Below, piece after piece: positions 25,171-36,571 of a stretch of 64,000 nucleotides of DNA. Position numbers and translations under genes: made by a program. The notes beneath the pieces were generated by a model, which was not told the origin of the DNA, did no database searches, and saw only the letters and a program-made list of their open reading frames with translations. The stretch spans positions 33,350,124-33,414,123 of the forward strand of contig NC_090188.1 of NCBI RefSeq assembly GCF_024679245.1, in the 5' to 3' direction. Positions within the stretch are counted from its first letter, which is position 1. The number at the start of each line of letters is the position of its first letter. Source of the DNA: Pseudorasbora parva. Its lineage: Eukaryota; Chordata; Actinopteri; Cypriniformes; Gobionidae.

Positions 25171-25580
25171 TTTGAAAAAGTGGAAAACTTTCACTTTGCC
25201 ACAGTCCATTTTAAATGCGCCTTGGCCCAGAGAAAACGCCTGCGCTTCTGGATGTTTAGATATGGCTTCTTTTTTGACCTATAGAGTTTTAGCCGGCAAC
25301 GGCGAATGGCACGGTGGATTGTGTTCACCGACGATTTCTGGAAGTATTAGTGAGCCCATGTTATGATTTGCATTACAGTAGCATTCCTGTATGTGATTCA
25401 GTGCCATCTAAAGGCCCGAAGATCACGGGCATCCAGTATGGTTTTACAGCCTTGTGAAAAGAGATTGTTCATGATATTATGCACTGTAAATTATGATAAA
25501 TTCAAACTCTTTGAAATTTTGCTCTGAGAAACTGATATTGCTCCGCTATTTTTGGCTGCAGAATTGGGGAAATAGGTGAT
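25171..25580. other. Unassigned sequence before the LTR cluster
   Basis: The plus-strand frame to 25366 shows nothing recognisable. The sequence appears to resume after 27235, so the two LTR elements were inserted into it. Confidence 0.35.
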
Positions 25581-25964
25581 TGTGGTGTGGCAAGCAGCCG
25601 GGCGAGGGACCGCGAGAGCGGGCCAGTGATTAATGTTAACGAGTGCCAGCTGCGTGGCACACCGGTCTCGTCTCGTGGCCATGTGACGGGAGCATAAAAG
25701 GAGGAACGATGGCAGCGGAAGACGAGAGAGGACCAGGCCTGGATTTTATGTTATGTTTTGTTTATGTGTTTATGTGACTGCCCCTCACGGCAGTCGTCCG
25801 TGAGGGGCTGCCCACGTTTTATTTTGTGTGTTCGCGGGCAGTCGTCCGTGAGGGGCTGCCCGCGGTTTTACTTTCGTTTTGTTTATTTATTTTTGAATTA
25901 ATAAATGTTGTTAAACGTTCGCCGGTTCCCGCCTCCTTCCTTTCCAGCTACAAACTTCATTACA
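25581..25964 (+). repeat. 5' LTR of the non-autonomous element
   Basis: 384 bp, TGTGGTGTGG to ATTACA. It has a TATA-like ATAAAAG (25694-25700) and AATAAA (25900-25905). A perfect 11-bp stem hairpin, GCCCCTCACGG with loop CAGTCGT (25780-25808), is present here but not in LTR2, so the LTRs have diverged. Confidence 0.88.
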
Positions 25965-26399
25965 CTGGTGCCAAAACCCGGGGGGAAGGAGGGACATGCT
26001 GTCGAAGAGCCCTCGCTGCTGAGGGGGATCGCGGTGCTGAGGAGGTCGGGCAGCACGGATGAATGAGGACCGCGAGGGCTGCCCGAGGCGATGGTGCTGG
26101 AGCGAGGAAGGTGGGACAGAGACTTCGCTGCCATGCCCCTGGTTCGAGGTGGGGTGGCTGCCGTCCGAGAGGGAGCGGAGGAGTCGCCGCGCTTGCCGTG
26201 AGCCGGAGCCTGCTGCCATCCGTCTGAGAGGGGAGGAGCAGGGAGTGCGGGGCTCGCTGCCGGGTCCCTCAGAAGGAGGAGTCACCGCCGGCCGTCAGGG
26301 GGCGGAGGAGGATCGAGCTGCCCACCAGGCGTCCAGTGCCATCGCACAGCACCGCGAGAAAGAGCCTCTCGGCGCGCGGAGGGCCGAACGGCAGTGTGT

Positions 26400-26523
26400 C
26401 CAGAATTTTTTTTTCTCTTTCTTTCTTTTTTTTCCCTCTCTCCCCTCTCTCGTCCGCGGGCCCTCTCTCGTCCGCGGGCTCCCCTCTCTCGTCTCGTTCC
26501 CTCTCTCCCCTCTCTCGTCCAGG
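26400..26523. repeat. Pyrimidine-rich CTCTCTCGTCCGCGGG tract
   Basis: Imperfect tandem copies of CCCTCTCTCGTCCGCGGG occur just before LTR2, where a plus-strand polypurine tract would be expected. Expansion here probably removed that tract and the first bases of LTR2. Confidence 0.75.
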
Positions 26524-26866
26524 GACCTCGAGAGCGGGCCGGTGATTAATGTTAACGAGTGCCAGCTGCGTGGCACACCGGTCTCGTCTCGTGGCCATGT
26601 GACGGGAGCATAAAAGGAGGAACGATGGCAGCGGAAGACGAGAGAGGACCAGGCCTGGATTTTATGTTATGTTTTGTTTATGTGTTTGTGGACAGTCGTC
26701 CATGAGGGGCTGCCCACGTTTTATTTTGTGTGTTCGCGGGCAGTCGTCCGTGAGGGGCTGCCCGCGGTTTTACTTTTGTTTTGTTTATTTATTTTTGAAT
26801 TAATAAATGTTGTTAAACGTTCGCCGGTTCCCGCCTCCTTCCTTTCCAGCTACTAACTTCATTACA
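26524..26866 (+). repeat. 3' LTR of the non-autonomous element
   Basis: Matches LTR1 from CGAGAGCGGGCC to CTTCATTACA with few substitutions. TATA-like and AATAAA signals are retained. It ends at 26866 next to the GTGAT duplication. Confidence 0.88.
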
Positions 26867-26877
26867 GTGATCGTCTG

Positions 26878-27234
26878 TGTAACCCCTACTGTTCGGACCG
26901 AGACTCGAACCCCAGCATGAGAGTCGGACGCTCTAACAAGGAGGCTAAAGGCTGCAACCTCTAGCGCCAGTCGCTAGAGCATCTCTTGAGGTCAGAGGAG
27001 TGAGGTTTACTCGCACAGCAACTACTACTAGCTGGCCTCTGTTACACTCACCCCCCTAAACCTCACTCCCATCCGGGTCACAGCACCAATGTAACCCCTA
27101 CTGTTCGGACCGGGACTCGAACCCGGGTCCACCGGCATGAGAGTCGGACGCTCTAACAAGGAGGCTAAAGGCTGCAACCTCTAGCATCAGTCGTTTACTC
27201 GCACAGCAACTACTACTAGCTGGCCTCTGTTACA
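26878..27234 (-). mobile_element. Miniature (TRIM/SMART-like) LTR retrotransposon with tRNA-like LTRs
   Basis: Two direct repeats, each starting TGTAACCCCTACTG and ending CCTCTGTTACA on the plus strand (26878-27046 and 27090-27234), enclose just 43 bp. Read on the minus strand, the upstream repeat ends GGGTTACA. Next come T and TGGTGCTGTGACCCGGAT (27088-27071), an 18-base primer-binding site close to the complement of tRNA-His 3' ends as I remember them. Then comes AGGTTTAGGGGGGTGAG, a polypurine tract, and the second repeat. TCTG flanks both sides (26874-26877 and 27235-27238). So the element has LTRs, PBS, PPT and duplication and nothing else. Each LTR carries a tRNA-like D-arm/T-arm block with Pol III A and B boxes. 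It lies 11 bp from another non-autonomous LTR element. Confidence 0.82.
27113..27168 (-). promoter_or_regulatory. tRNA-like internal Pol III promoter (A and B boxes) in the LTR
   Basis: On the minus strand an A-box-like TTAGCCTCCTTGTTAGAGCG (27149-27168) lies 25 bp before GGTTCGAGTCC (27113-27123), a perfect B box. The T-arm stem CCGGG/CCCGG pairs exactly. There is no acceptor stem, so it is not a tRNA gene. The sister LTR has the same block at 26901-26950 with an 11-bp gap and one B-box change. Confidence 0.75.
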
Positions 27235-27649
27235 TCTGCCCATCTTGACTTCTGAGAGACACTGCCAATCTGAGAGGCTCTTTTTCCAAACATGTTGCCA
27301 GTTGACCTAATAAGATGCAAATTGCAAATAAAAGATGCAAAATCCTCCTATTGTTCCTTATATGTACATTTCACTTTCCTGGCCTCTTATTGCTACCTGT
27401 ACCAATTTTTTGGGAATGTGTATCTCTCTTTTTTGTCATATGGTGATTTTGAAATGAAAAATTTTAAATGTGTTATTTTTCATGTTAATCAGGTCAATTT
27501 TGATCAAGAACAATGCACTGTGGCTTTAATTCAGCATGAGCACCACAGCAAAATTATGCACTGAAACGATCGCTTCATCCATCTGTAATCTGTATCGGTA
27601 AAAAAGGACGTTTCCGTTATTATCCATCTCATCGAACGTATAATTGATT
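27235..27649. other. Unassigned sequence after the LTR cluster
   Basis: No known repeat was recognised. The 90-codon plus-strand ORF (27292-27564) has no recognisable features. Confidence 0.35.
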
Positions 27650-27745
27650 TTCTCACTTGTTTTCTGCCCTTTATGCTCAGTGCTGTCAATAAAATACCCA
27701 TTCAATGCATTTCTCTATTTCCGAGTCAGTGTTCCACAACACATT
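27650..27745 (+). repeat. Second copy of the AATAAA/TTTCCGAGT repeat
   Basis: Same block as 21650-21770: TCTCACTTGTTTTCTGCCC, GTGCTGTCAATAAAATACCC and TTTCCGAGTCAGTGTTCCAC. It may end in CACAACA like an LTR. Confidence 0.5.
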
Positions 27746-27819
27746 AAAATATTCTTTTTTTTCTAGAATCTGATAATGCAGATTAGTCATTCAAGTAGTA
27801 TCTTTAAGATGTTTGTAAT

Positions 27820-28110
27820 ATTTTTGAAAAAAGTCTCATGCTCACTCAATTTGATGGCACGCGGCATTTATTAGATCAAGGATACAGGAAAAACTGTAGC
27901 CTAATATTGTAAAATATTATTGTTATATATTATTTTTGTGATCAAAGCTGAGTTTTAATTTTCTATTCAGTGTTAGATAATCCTTCAGAAATCATTCTAA
28001 TATCCTGATTTGGTGCTCAAAAAAATAAAAAAATAAAAGAAAATATCAAATATCAAAAATATCATTGAAAAACAGTTGTGCTGCTCAATATTTTGGAGCT
28101 AACCGTGATT
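27820..28110 (-). repeat. Reverse copy of the GATCATGTGACACTGAAGA interspersed family
   Basis: The reverse of the repeat at 10190-10800 is recognisable by TCAAAGCTGAGTTTTAATTT, CCTTCAGAAATCATTCTAAT and ACAGTTGTGCTGCTCAATAT. It is partial and non-coding. Confidence 0.6.
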
Positions 28111-28359
28111 CCGTCATTCTGGCCAAATTTGCCCATTGGCCCCTGTCTATCATGGCCTCCTAATAATCCCTGTATCCTGATTGTATCCTGATTGGCTTCA
28201 TCACTCTGTCTCCTCTCCACCATAAGCTGGTGTGTGGTGAGCGTTCTGGCGCAAGATGGCTGCCGTCGCATCATGCTGCACATTGGTGGTGGTTGAGGAG
28301 ATTCCCTCCTATATGTAAAGCACTTTGAGTGCCTAGAAAAGCGCTATATAAATGTAACA

Positions 28360-28360
<1 letters not shown>
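28111..28360 (+). repeat. LINE or SINE 3' end
   Basis: The segment ends GTAAAGCACTTTGAGTGCC, TAGAAAAGCGCTATATAAAT, the conserved 3' end that fish LINEs and partner SINEs use for reverse transcription, followed by a (TTA)n tail. GCCCCTGTCTATCATGG and GCGCAAGATGGCTGCC lie upstream. No coding motif is visible, so LINE versus SINE is unresolved. Confidence 0.65.

Positions 28361-28433
<73 letters not shown>
28361..28433 (+). repeat. (ATT)n microsatellite tail
   Basis: About 24 ATT units directly after the retroposon 3' end. Confidence 0.95.
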
Positions 28434-28434
<1 letters not shown>

Positions 28435-28441
28435 ATGGCTT

Positions 28442-28604
28442 ACACTTTATTTTAATGTGTCCCTGTGACACTGTACATAAACTGATTATACGTTTATGTA
28501 CTGAGTAATATTAAGTACTTTTAAGACTGTATTACTATAGTGTATATACTATTTACTATGGTAAATGCATGTACGTGTAATAAGGACACATTAAAATAAA
28601 GTGT
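28442..28604. mobile_element. 163-bp palindromic MITE
   Basis: ACACTTTATTTTAATGTGTC at the left and GACACATTAAAATAAAGTGT at the right form perfect 21-bp inverted repeats. The interior is AT-rich. It is non-coding. TTA-like context occurs on both sides. Confidence 0.85.
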
Positions 28605-29332
28605 TAACATTGTCTTTACTGAAACTTCTGATCAACTAAAAAAAACATTAATATAAACTACTATATTTATAATGTAGATATAATTAAAGATCTTTTACAA
28701 CCTTCACATGATTATATCCATAAATTTATATCCAGCGCTTTGACAGAATTCCTTACAGATCTGTGTTTTGGCAGTGCATTGATAAAAGTTGCTACAGTGA
28801 CGTTTCCTATATGAGGTTGCCTTGCTCTGAAAGAGCCACATGGATTTGCACATAGTAAAGCATCTGTTTTTTTTTACATGGGCACTGAATGACGGATCAG
28901 ACGGAATGTGCTCCACACGCACTGAACAGCTGCAGACAAGACTCGACGCCATGTAGAATGAAGCTTGCTGATGATGTAACATGCAAAACAAAGCAAAAAA
29001 GATGAAAATCCTGGGTGAGCCAGGAGACCCAGACTGGCCCTCTGGGGCTTTTGTGAGTTGATTGCAAGATAAGACAGTAAGAGTTGAGACAGTACCTCAC
29101 AAGCATCTTCCTGTCCAATCATAAATGGCATGTCAAACCTGAAGTCAAAACAAACAGGAAATGTTTCCCCAGGGTGCCACTAGGGAGCCTTAGTTATACA
29201 ACTGAAATTGCATGAAAATACAACTTGCGAGTACAGTAAGTAATTTTGGCAAGATATGCCTATCCCTGAAATAAATCACTGCTTTGTAAGTGTCATTTTA
29301 CATAGTCTGGATTTTGTTTTTGTAGTCTACTT
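28605..29332. other. No recognised feature
   Basis: Non-repetitive as far as I can tell. The minus-strand ORFs here (28704-28991, 28874-29131) lack recognisable domains and splice-flanked structure. Confidence 0.4.
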
Positions 29333-29450
29333 CACTGTAAAAAATTACCTGGTTGCCTTAAAATTTTGAGTTCATTGAAATTAAAATTTTGAGTTAATAC
29401 AATGAAATTTTTTTTAGATTCGACAACCTTTATTAAAATATTATTAAAAG
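29333..29450. mobile_element. MITE fragment starting CACTGTAAAAAATT
   Basis: CACTGTAAAAAATTACCTGG with AAAATTTTGAGTTCATTG and AAAATTTTGAGTTAATAC resembles the CACTGCAAAAAA family (10432, 62124). The right end is not clear. Confidence 0.5.
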
Positions 29451-29931
29451 ATTTTGTAAGCATATTGTGTAATTGTGTGTTTTATTTCTGATGACGCAGT
29501 GAAACATGCAAAATTGTGCTATTTTCATGATTTATGTACACGTTGCAGCACCTCTCTTCCGGAATTGCATCCGAAATCGCATAGTCACTTGAGTAGGTAC
29601 GTTTTTTGCATAAGTATTACTTCACGACTAGGTACAGGTATGTTTTATATAGTATGAATGTGTGTAGTATGACTGGATGCACTGCAATCATAATTTGCAA
29701 AAAAAAATGCTAAATTATCCAAACAGTGGTAAATGTAGCAGCTCCTTGCTGTTATTTTTTTGTCCTTGTTTATATGTATTTATTGAGGCAAGAAGGATTG
29801 TTGCATGTTAGTGGTGGTCACTGGTCAGATGTGTGAGATTGTAGTGATTGGTTTAAGATTCATTAAAAAAAAGTTCCTTGGGGAAGAAAATATATAACTG
29901 TACCTTTAAAGAAACAAAATTGGTCATTGGG
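29451..29931. other. No recognised feature
   Basis: AT-rich sequence up to the 9-bp target duplication at 29932. Confidence 0.4.
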
Positions 29932-30168
29932 GTACAATTATAGCCTGACAAGCCAGACCCACATCAAGATGTTTGGTCTGGAAATTGACAGGGTTCAATC
30001 TGAGGGGCGGGATAAACGGTTGTCTTTCAACCTTCCGATGCACGGCATTCATGCAATTGGACAGCGCTACAACCAACCAGAGCAACAAAGGTGAAGCAGA
30101 GCTAGTTGACAGATTAAACTTTCGCCATATCCAGTCGGCAAAACTCTGAACACATCTTCCCTTCTTAA

Positions 30169-31158
30169 AGCAGCACTGGGTAACTTTTGCTCTCGGGGTC
30201 CCCCTACAGTTGGAAAAAATAATGTCCTCAATTACTGTCGTAAACTCTGTCATCCTACAACAGGGGATGTCATGGCGAGTGCATTTGTTGACATGACAAC
30301 CCTGATAGCCCTGAACTAGTGATGCGCGGGTTTGTCATAACCCGCGGACCCCGTATGTCTATTAAATGGTCGCGGGTGCGGGGCAGGTTGTAAAAATATA
30401 TACAGTGGTGCGGGGGGGGGGCAAATAATTTCATAAAAGCGGCCCCGCGGGTTGGTGCAGCACTAACAGTTACCCTGAACATTGCAGGAGGAGTTCACAT
30501 GCAGGTGTTCGTCTGCCGTTGCGTGTGAAATGTCTTCATCCCAGGCACAGTCAATGGCATATGTTTCAGCATGTCATATGAATATAATTTCATGGGTTTT
30601 ATTTTTTTCAAACGTCAAATAATCGCGATACTTACGTTTACAAGCCAGCGTCATTATAGTAGTCTATTGGTTACCGTTTTACAGAATCTATATGATACTT
30701 CAATTCAATGTTTGAGTGGTAGGTAATCACCATAACAAGCAGGACAGCATCGGTCGGGCACGCCTCCTTGAGCTCACGCCAACGAGCAAACGCTGGTCCA
30801 GTGTTGATCCTCGTCCCGCCTTTAATCCGATCCCTTTCTCATTTCCTCTCATGGCTTTCCTCCCACAAAACCTCTTCTTTCTTAATAGTCTGTGCTGCTT
30901 CGGACATGGCTATATTATCCGACAAACAAAGTTGGGCTCGCACGTCCAAATTTAAGGAAGTGTGGGTGTTGGTGGAAGTGACATATATATGCCGTAAAGC
31001 TGTCGAATTTTGTAGTTCTTTTTGTTCTCGGGTTACTACCCGAAACCCGAAGTTTAAAAGTATGATTAAAAACGATACAGACCCCATCAAGCTTCCTAAT
31101 ATATTTTCAAGAGTCTTGAAAATATATTAGGAAGGTTGAAAAGTTACCTAGTGCTGCA
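30169..31158. mobile_element. 990-bp TTAA element inside copy B
   Basis: TTAA at 30165-30168 and 31159-31162. Ends AGCAGCACTGGGTAACTTTT and AAAAGTTACCTAGTGCTGCA are inverted. Copy A shows the unoccupied TTTTTAAGAATG site. The interior has a CG-rich stretch at 30316-30470 (GATGCGCGGGTTTG, CCCGCGGACCCC), possibly a further nested hAT fragment, and a 43-bp palindrome near its right end. No transposase is present. Confidence 0.88.
31092..31134. repeat. Perfect 43-bp palindrome
   Basis: Twenty-one bases starting CTTCCTAATATATTTTCAAG are followed by one G and then the exact reverse complement, ending ATATATTAGGAAG. No mismatch. Confidence 0.97.
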
Positions 31159-31712
31159 TTAAGAATGACTTCAGTGCCGTTCTTTGTTCTTTTCTCAGAG
31201 AAAAGCTTAACTCCAAGTCTTCCAGAGTCGCGGTCAAAGCTGATTCGAAAGATCGCCGTTCGCCAGCTTTTGTGTTTACTAGTAGCATGCAAGCGCAACT
31301 CGGCTGTCATCATGTTAAGCCCTGCCCAAAGACTCTATACACGATGTGATTGATTGTGTGATTACAGCTCAGAACTGTATTGAGAGTTGCTAGACGATAC
31401 TCACGGCAGATTAAATTTGCTGCTGCTAGGGTGCGTCTAGATTTCTAGGCTAGTACAATTATGCAATTATATACTGTTTTCCTCTACTTAGAGTAGGGGT
31501 AGGCAAGTTCAGTCTTAGTGAGTTGCTGTCCTGCAGAGTTTGGGTCAACCCTGAAAGACATCTATAGAAGCTCATATTGAGAATTAACAGGTTTACATGT
31601 TGATGTTTTATTGAACATATTTGGTCACCATTATGGTATTCAGTGTTTCCTTTAATTGGACAGTTTGACTCTTGGATTTTTATGTGAGTTTGTGGTTTTT
31701 GTTACAGTGTTA

Positions 31713-32792
31713 CAACCCGTTCTCACTCCCAAGGCGTCAAAATCCAAAGCATGGTCATGTGCGTTCTGCGTCACAATGAAGACGCTAAAGGTGCCCCAGG
31801 CGTAATTTTTCGACACGCTGGGTGCTCCATTTATTTCGATGAGAAACCTTTGGCGTCATACACAGACGCATTTAATTCTTTGCGTTTGTAAAAGCAGACA
31901 TGATTTCATTAATATTTAAAGGCTACTTTTATATTTTGGAGCAACTAACCCAACTCCTACATTAAACCTACCCACATCTAAACAATATAAAACACATAAC
32001 AGGCAAATAAATGTACAGTCACAAGTATTTATTGCAAAAACTGACCAAAACAGAATAAAAGTATTAACTCATGTTGCATTCCAAGTCTTCTGAAGTCGAT
32101 GTCTTCATGTGAAGAACAGAGTTGATCTTGATGTTTTAATCGCTGAAATGATGATCCCGCTTGTGCCCCGCTGATGATCTCATTCAAATAACTCTTTGAG
32201 CCAATGACATTTTACAATCAATGCTGACGTAATGACGCAATTGTTCACTAGACATACGAGTGCCAATGCAATTTCACTATGAAATCTGACGTAACGGGCG
32301 ACAATATTTGAAATTTGATGTGTTTCATGATCTTCGCCGGTTGGAGATGCCTATCGCTTTTGGGGATTTTCTTCATATAAATCAATCGTTTGGCCTCGGA
32401 AAACTTGGATAATTGACCTTTTTTGAATAACTTGTGGATGCAGTCGTATGTTATATCCTGTGTTTTATATCATGTTCACACAAATAGGTAGGTTTAGGGA
32501 TGTGATGGGGTTGGGTTACATGTTAAAACGTGTCTAACTAGCGTAGATAAAATAAATGTAAATGAAATTATGCTTGCTGATTAAAATGAGAATCACACTC
32601 CAACATGTCATAATGGCAGAATTATAAACCAATAAAATTTCACCATGGCGATAACATTCCCACACTCCCACACGCCAAAGGTTTCTCATTGAAATGAATG
32701 GAGCATCAAGGGGTACCTTTAGTGTGTCTTGTGATGCAGAAGGCACTTGACCATGCTTCGGATTTTGACGCCTTGGGAGTGAGAATGGGTTG
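31713..32792. mobile_element. 1080-bp non-autonomous DNA element with long inverted repeats
   Basis: CAACCCGTTCTCACTCCCAA at the left pairs with TTGGGAGTGAGAATGGGTTG at the right. Pairing extends about 125 bp (AGCATGGTCA/TGACCATGCT, GAGAAACCTTTGGCGT/ACGCCAAAGGTTTCTC). Flanks AGTGTTA (31706-31712 and 32793-32799) give a 7-bp duplication, or 8 with one mismatch. The interior is unique and non-coding. Superfamily unassigned. Confidence 0.85.
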
Positions 32793-32799
32793 AGTGTTA

Positions 32800-34349
<1,550 letters not shown>

Positions 34350-35053
34350 TATTGTTAAAACCCTTACTCACTCATCATACCCTCCACAGATTTACACATA
34401 CTCAAACCTTATTGTCAAACTTACTATTTCCATCAAACCCAGTTTTCACTCGTCATATTCAACTCAAAAGAACATATAAAATAAACAATAACCAGAGATA
34501 AGAACAAAGGTAAACTAAAACAATTATAAAAAGAATAAAGAGATAAGATAGGGTGCAATCAGTCGGACATACAGTGCTCAGAGCTCATTCAGTAAATGCA
34601 CAGCTAAACAGATGTGTTTTGAGTCTGGATTTGAATGTGGCTACTGTTGGAGCAAATAAGACTGTAGAGTTAAAGCATCTCGGTAACACTTTACAATAAG
34701 GTTCCATTTGTCACATTAGTTAACTCCATTATTAGCATGAAAAATACTTTAATGATCAATACTTCAATAACTTTAAAAATACTAATAAATACAAAGTATT
34801 TATTCATGTTTATTAATGTTAATTTCAATATTCTGTTTGTTAACATTAGTTGACTAAAATTAAAGGAACTGTATGTAAGAAATATATTTCAATTAATCAT
34901 AAAATGGCCCTAATATGTTCCTTTTTAGAAAGAAATGGTATATGTGAGGATTTCCAGTCAGGATTTAGACCGTATCATAGTACTGAGACTGCTCTCATTA
35001 GAGTTACAAATGATTTACTCTTATCATCTGATCGTGGTTGTATCTCTCTATTA

Positions 35054-35609
35054 AGCCACTTTCACAGACCCGGAACATTGCCGGGTCGCCTTCTGTGTGA
35101 AAGCAACCACGTCCTGGTATTGATTACCGAATTCAACCCGGGTCGGGGACCTAGTAACATTGCGGTATTCGACCCGGGACGAGCGCTGTGTGAACAAAAG
35201 CCAAAACTAATGCCGCAACGTGTACGTGGTTATCGTGCGACTCCTAGAGCTTGTTTTTTCAATAATACAACCCTGCAGTGCCAGAAGAGCTAGTCTGTGT
35301 TTTAAGCGCAGAGAGTGTTCGTATACAAAAGAAACTAAAATTAAACAAGCAGAAATGTGCGCAAACTGGACATAAGTCGAGACCACGGAGCTCCTTACTA
35401 TCCGCGCTGAAGCTGAGATCGCTCGCCATTATACGTCACATCAGGATGTCTCGTGTCAGCTCGATCCGGGACCGTTACGGGTTGTGTGTGAAAGCGCACA
35501 TATTACGGTACTTCGCTGGCAGTATGAATGGACCAAATCTAGCGGCCCAGGAACAAATGCCGGGTCGCATTATCCATGTATTTGCCGGAATCGCAGTGTG
35601 AACGGGGCT
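35054..35609. mobile_element. Harbinger-like MITE inside the L2
   Basis: 556 bp. Ends AGCCACTTTCACA and TGTGAACGGGGCT are imperfect inverted repeats. TTA occurs at 35051-35053 and 35610-35612, a 3-bp TWA duplication as in PIF/Harbinger elements. Removing it rejoins the L2 reading frame around the LLDLSAAFD motif. No transposase is present; GGGTCG/CGACCC-rich words recur inside. Confidence 0.82.
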
Positions 35610-35789
35610 TTAGTGTTACTCGATCTTAGCGCTGCATTCGATACTATCGATCACAATATTATTTTGAATAGACTCGGAATTGCATTGGCATGGTTTAAAT
35701 TGTACTTTTCTGACAGTTATCTGTTTGTAGCAGTAAATGAAGAGATGTCACACCGATCACAAGTTCAGTATGGAGTACCGCAAGGCTCA

Positions 35790-36571
35790 CCCTGCGTCCC
35801 AATTCGCATACTATCCATCCTAAATAGTATTCGAAAATAGAATTAGTATGTCCCAAATCGTAGTATGTTGAGAAGAGTATTCCAAAGATTCCCAGATGGT
35901 TTACTATTTCCGGTCCGAATTCAAAGTATGAATCGATGGGCACTCTAACGGCTGATATTGCCCACAACCCATTGCGAGTTGGACGAGGATTCGATTAGAA
36001 CTACAAACGTGGATAAAAAGCGCTAAAAAACTACAAACAGGACGAATGTGCGAGTTCAACGGTTAAGTAGAGAAGTTTAGAGAAAGGGGTTTGAGTGACC
36101 AACTATCAATATTTAACCTGACAAAAATATATTTATTCAGTGTTGTCCACATTATATTTCACCTGCAGCAGCATTCTGAACTTTTTTAATGACACGTTTG
36201 GCCATTTACTTTTATCATTTGTATCAACCTTGTATCATTATATTTAAACTGGAAACACATGAGGAGAGTCTCTGACCCACAAAGACCCACACATGGCAGA
36301 TCAACGAGCGGCTACATTTCTCTCCGATACGGTAGGAGATTAAACTGAATGTGGAGGATTTGAACTGTGACGAATCTGACGATGATTGACAGGGCGGATA
36401 AACGGTGACGGGATGCACGTAACTAAGCGACAGAGTCCGTTAAAGATGGCGAAGTAGTATGTCCCGAAGATTGCATACTTTTCTGCTTCACACTCAAAAG
36501 TATACCTTTTCTTCACAAAAAGAGTACATACTTTTAGGACGTAGTATAAGTAGGCGAATTGGAACGCAGCA
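35790..36571 (+). mobile_element. 782-bp non-autonomous DNA element, copy 2, inside the L2
   Basis: CCCTGCGTCCCAATTCGC to GCGAATTGGAACGCAGCA, with TCA at 35787-35789 and 36572-36574. Same family as 19078-19854 in the opposite orientation. It interrupts the L2 between QGS and the next RT residues. No transposase is present. Confidence 0.88.

Larger units (their letters stand above)
25581..26866 (+). mobile_element. Complete non-autonomous LTR retrotransposon
   Basis: Two LTRs (25581-25964 and about 26524-26866), both ending CTTCATTACA, are flanked by a perfect 5-bp duplication GTGAT (25576-25580 and 26867-26871). Right after LTR1 is a primer-binding-site-like TGGTGCCAAAACCCGG (25966-25981). 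The interior is only about 560 bp, GC-rich, and encodes no gag, protease, RT or integrase motif. The longest frame (26059-26613) is compositionally biased, rich in Glu, Arg and Gly. It must have been mobilised by proteins of another element. LTR2 lacks about 30 bp of the LTR1 start, next to a pyrimidine-rich tract. Confidence 0.88.
29941..31452 (-). mobile_element. 9-bp-duplication element, copy B, split by a TTAA element
   Basis: TAGCCTGACAAGCC to TCTAGGCTA, with the perfect duplication GTACAATTA (29932-29940 and 31453-31461). The minus-strand helicase-like frame is divided by the inserted element. 31163-31250 reads FESALTATLEDLEL, FSLRKEQRTALKSFL. 30115-30164 reads REDVFRVLPTGYGESL, ICQLALLH. 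The Walker Lys is again Glu, as in copy A. Confidence 0.9.

Noticed and set aside
26059..26613. 184-codon ORF as a gag protein
   Set aside because: Biased composition, runs into the pyrimidine tract and LTR, and has no zinc knuckle or capsid motif.
26901..27168. Two tRNA genes on the minus strand
   Set aside because: D- and T-arm blocks are present but no acceptor stem pairs, and both lie inside LTR-like direct repeats.
28704..29131. Exon of a host gene on the minus strand
   Set aside because: Overlapping ORFs with no domain and no clear splice sites at their edges.
31713..32792. Assignment to the hAT superfamily
   Set aside because: Only 7 bp of the flanks match and ends lack the CAGxG pattern, so the superfamily was left open.
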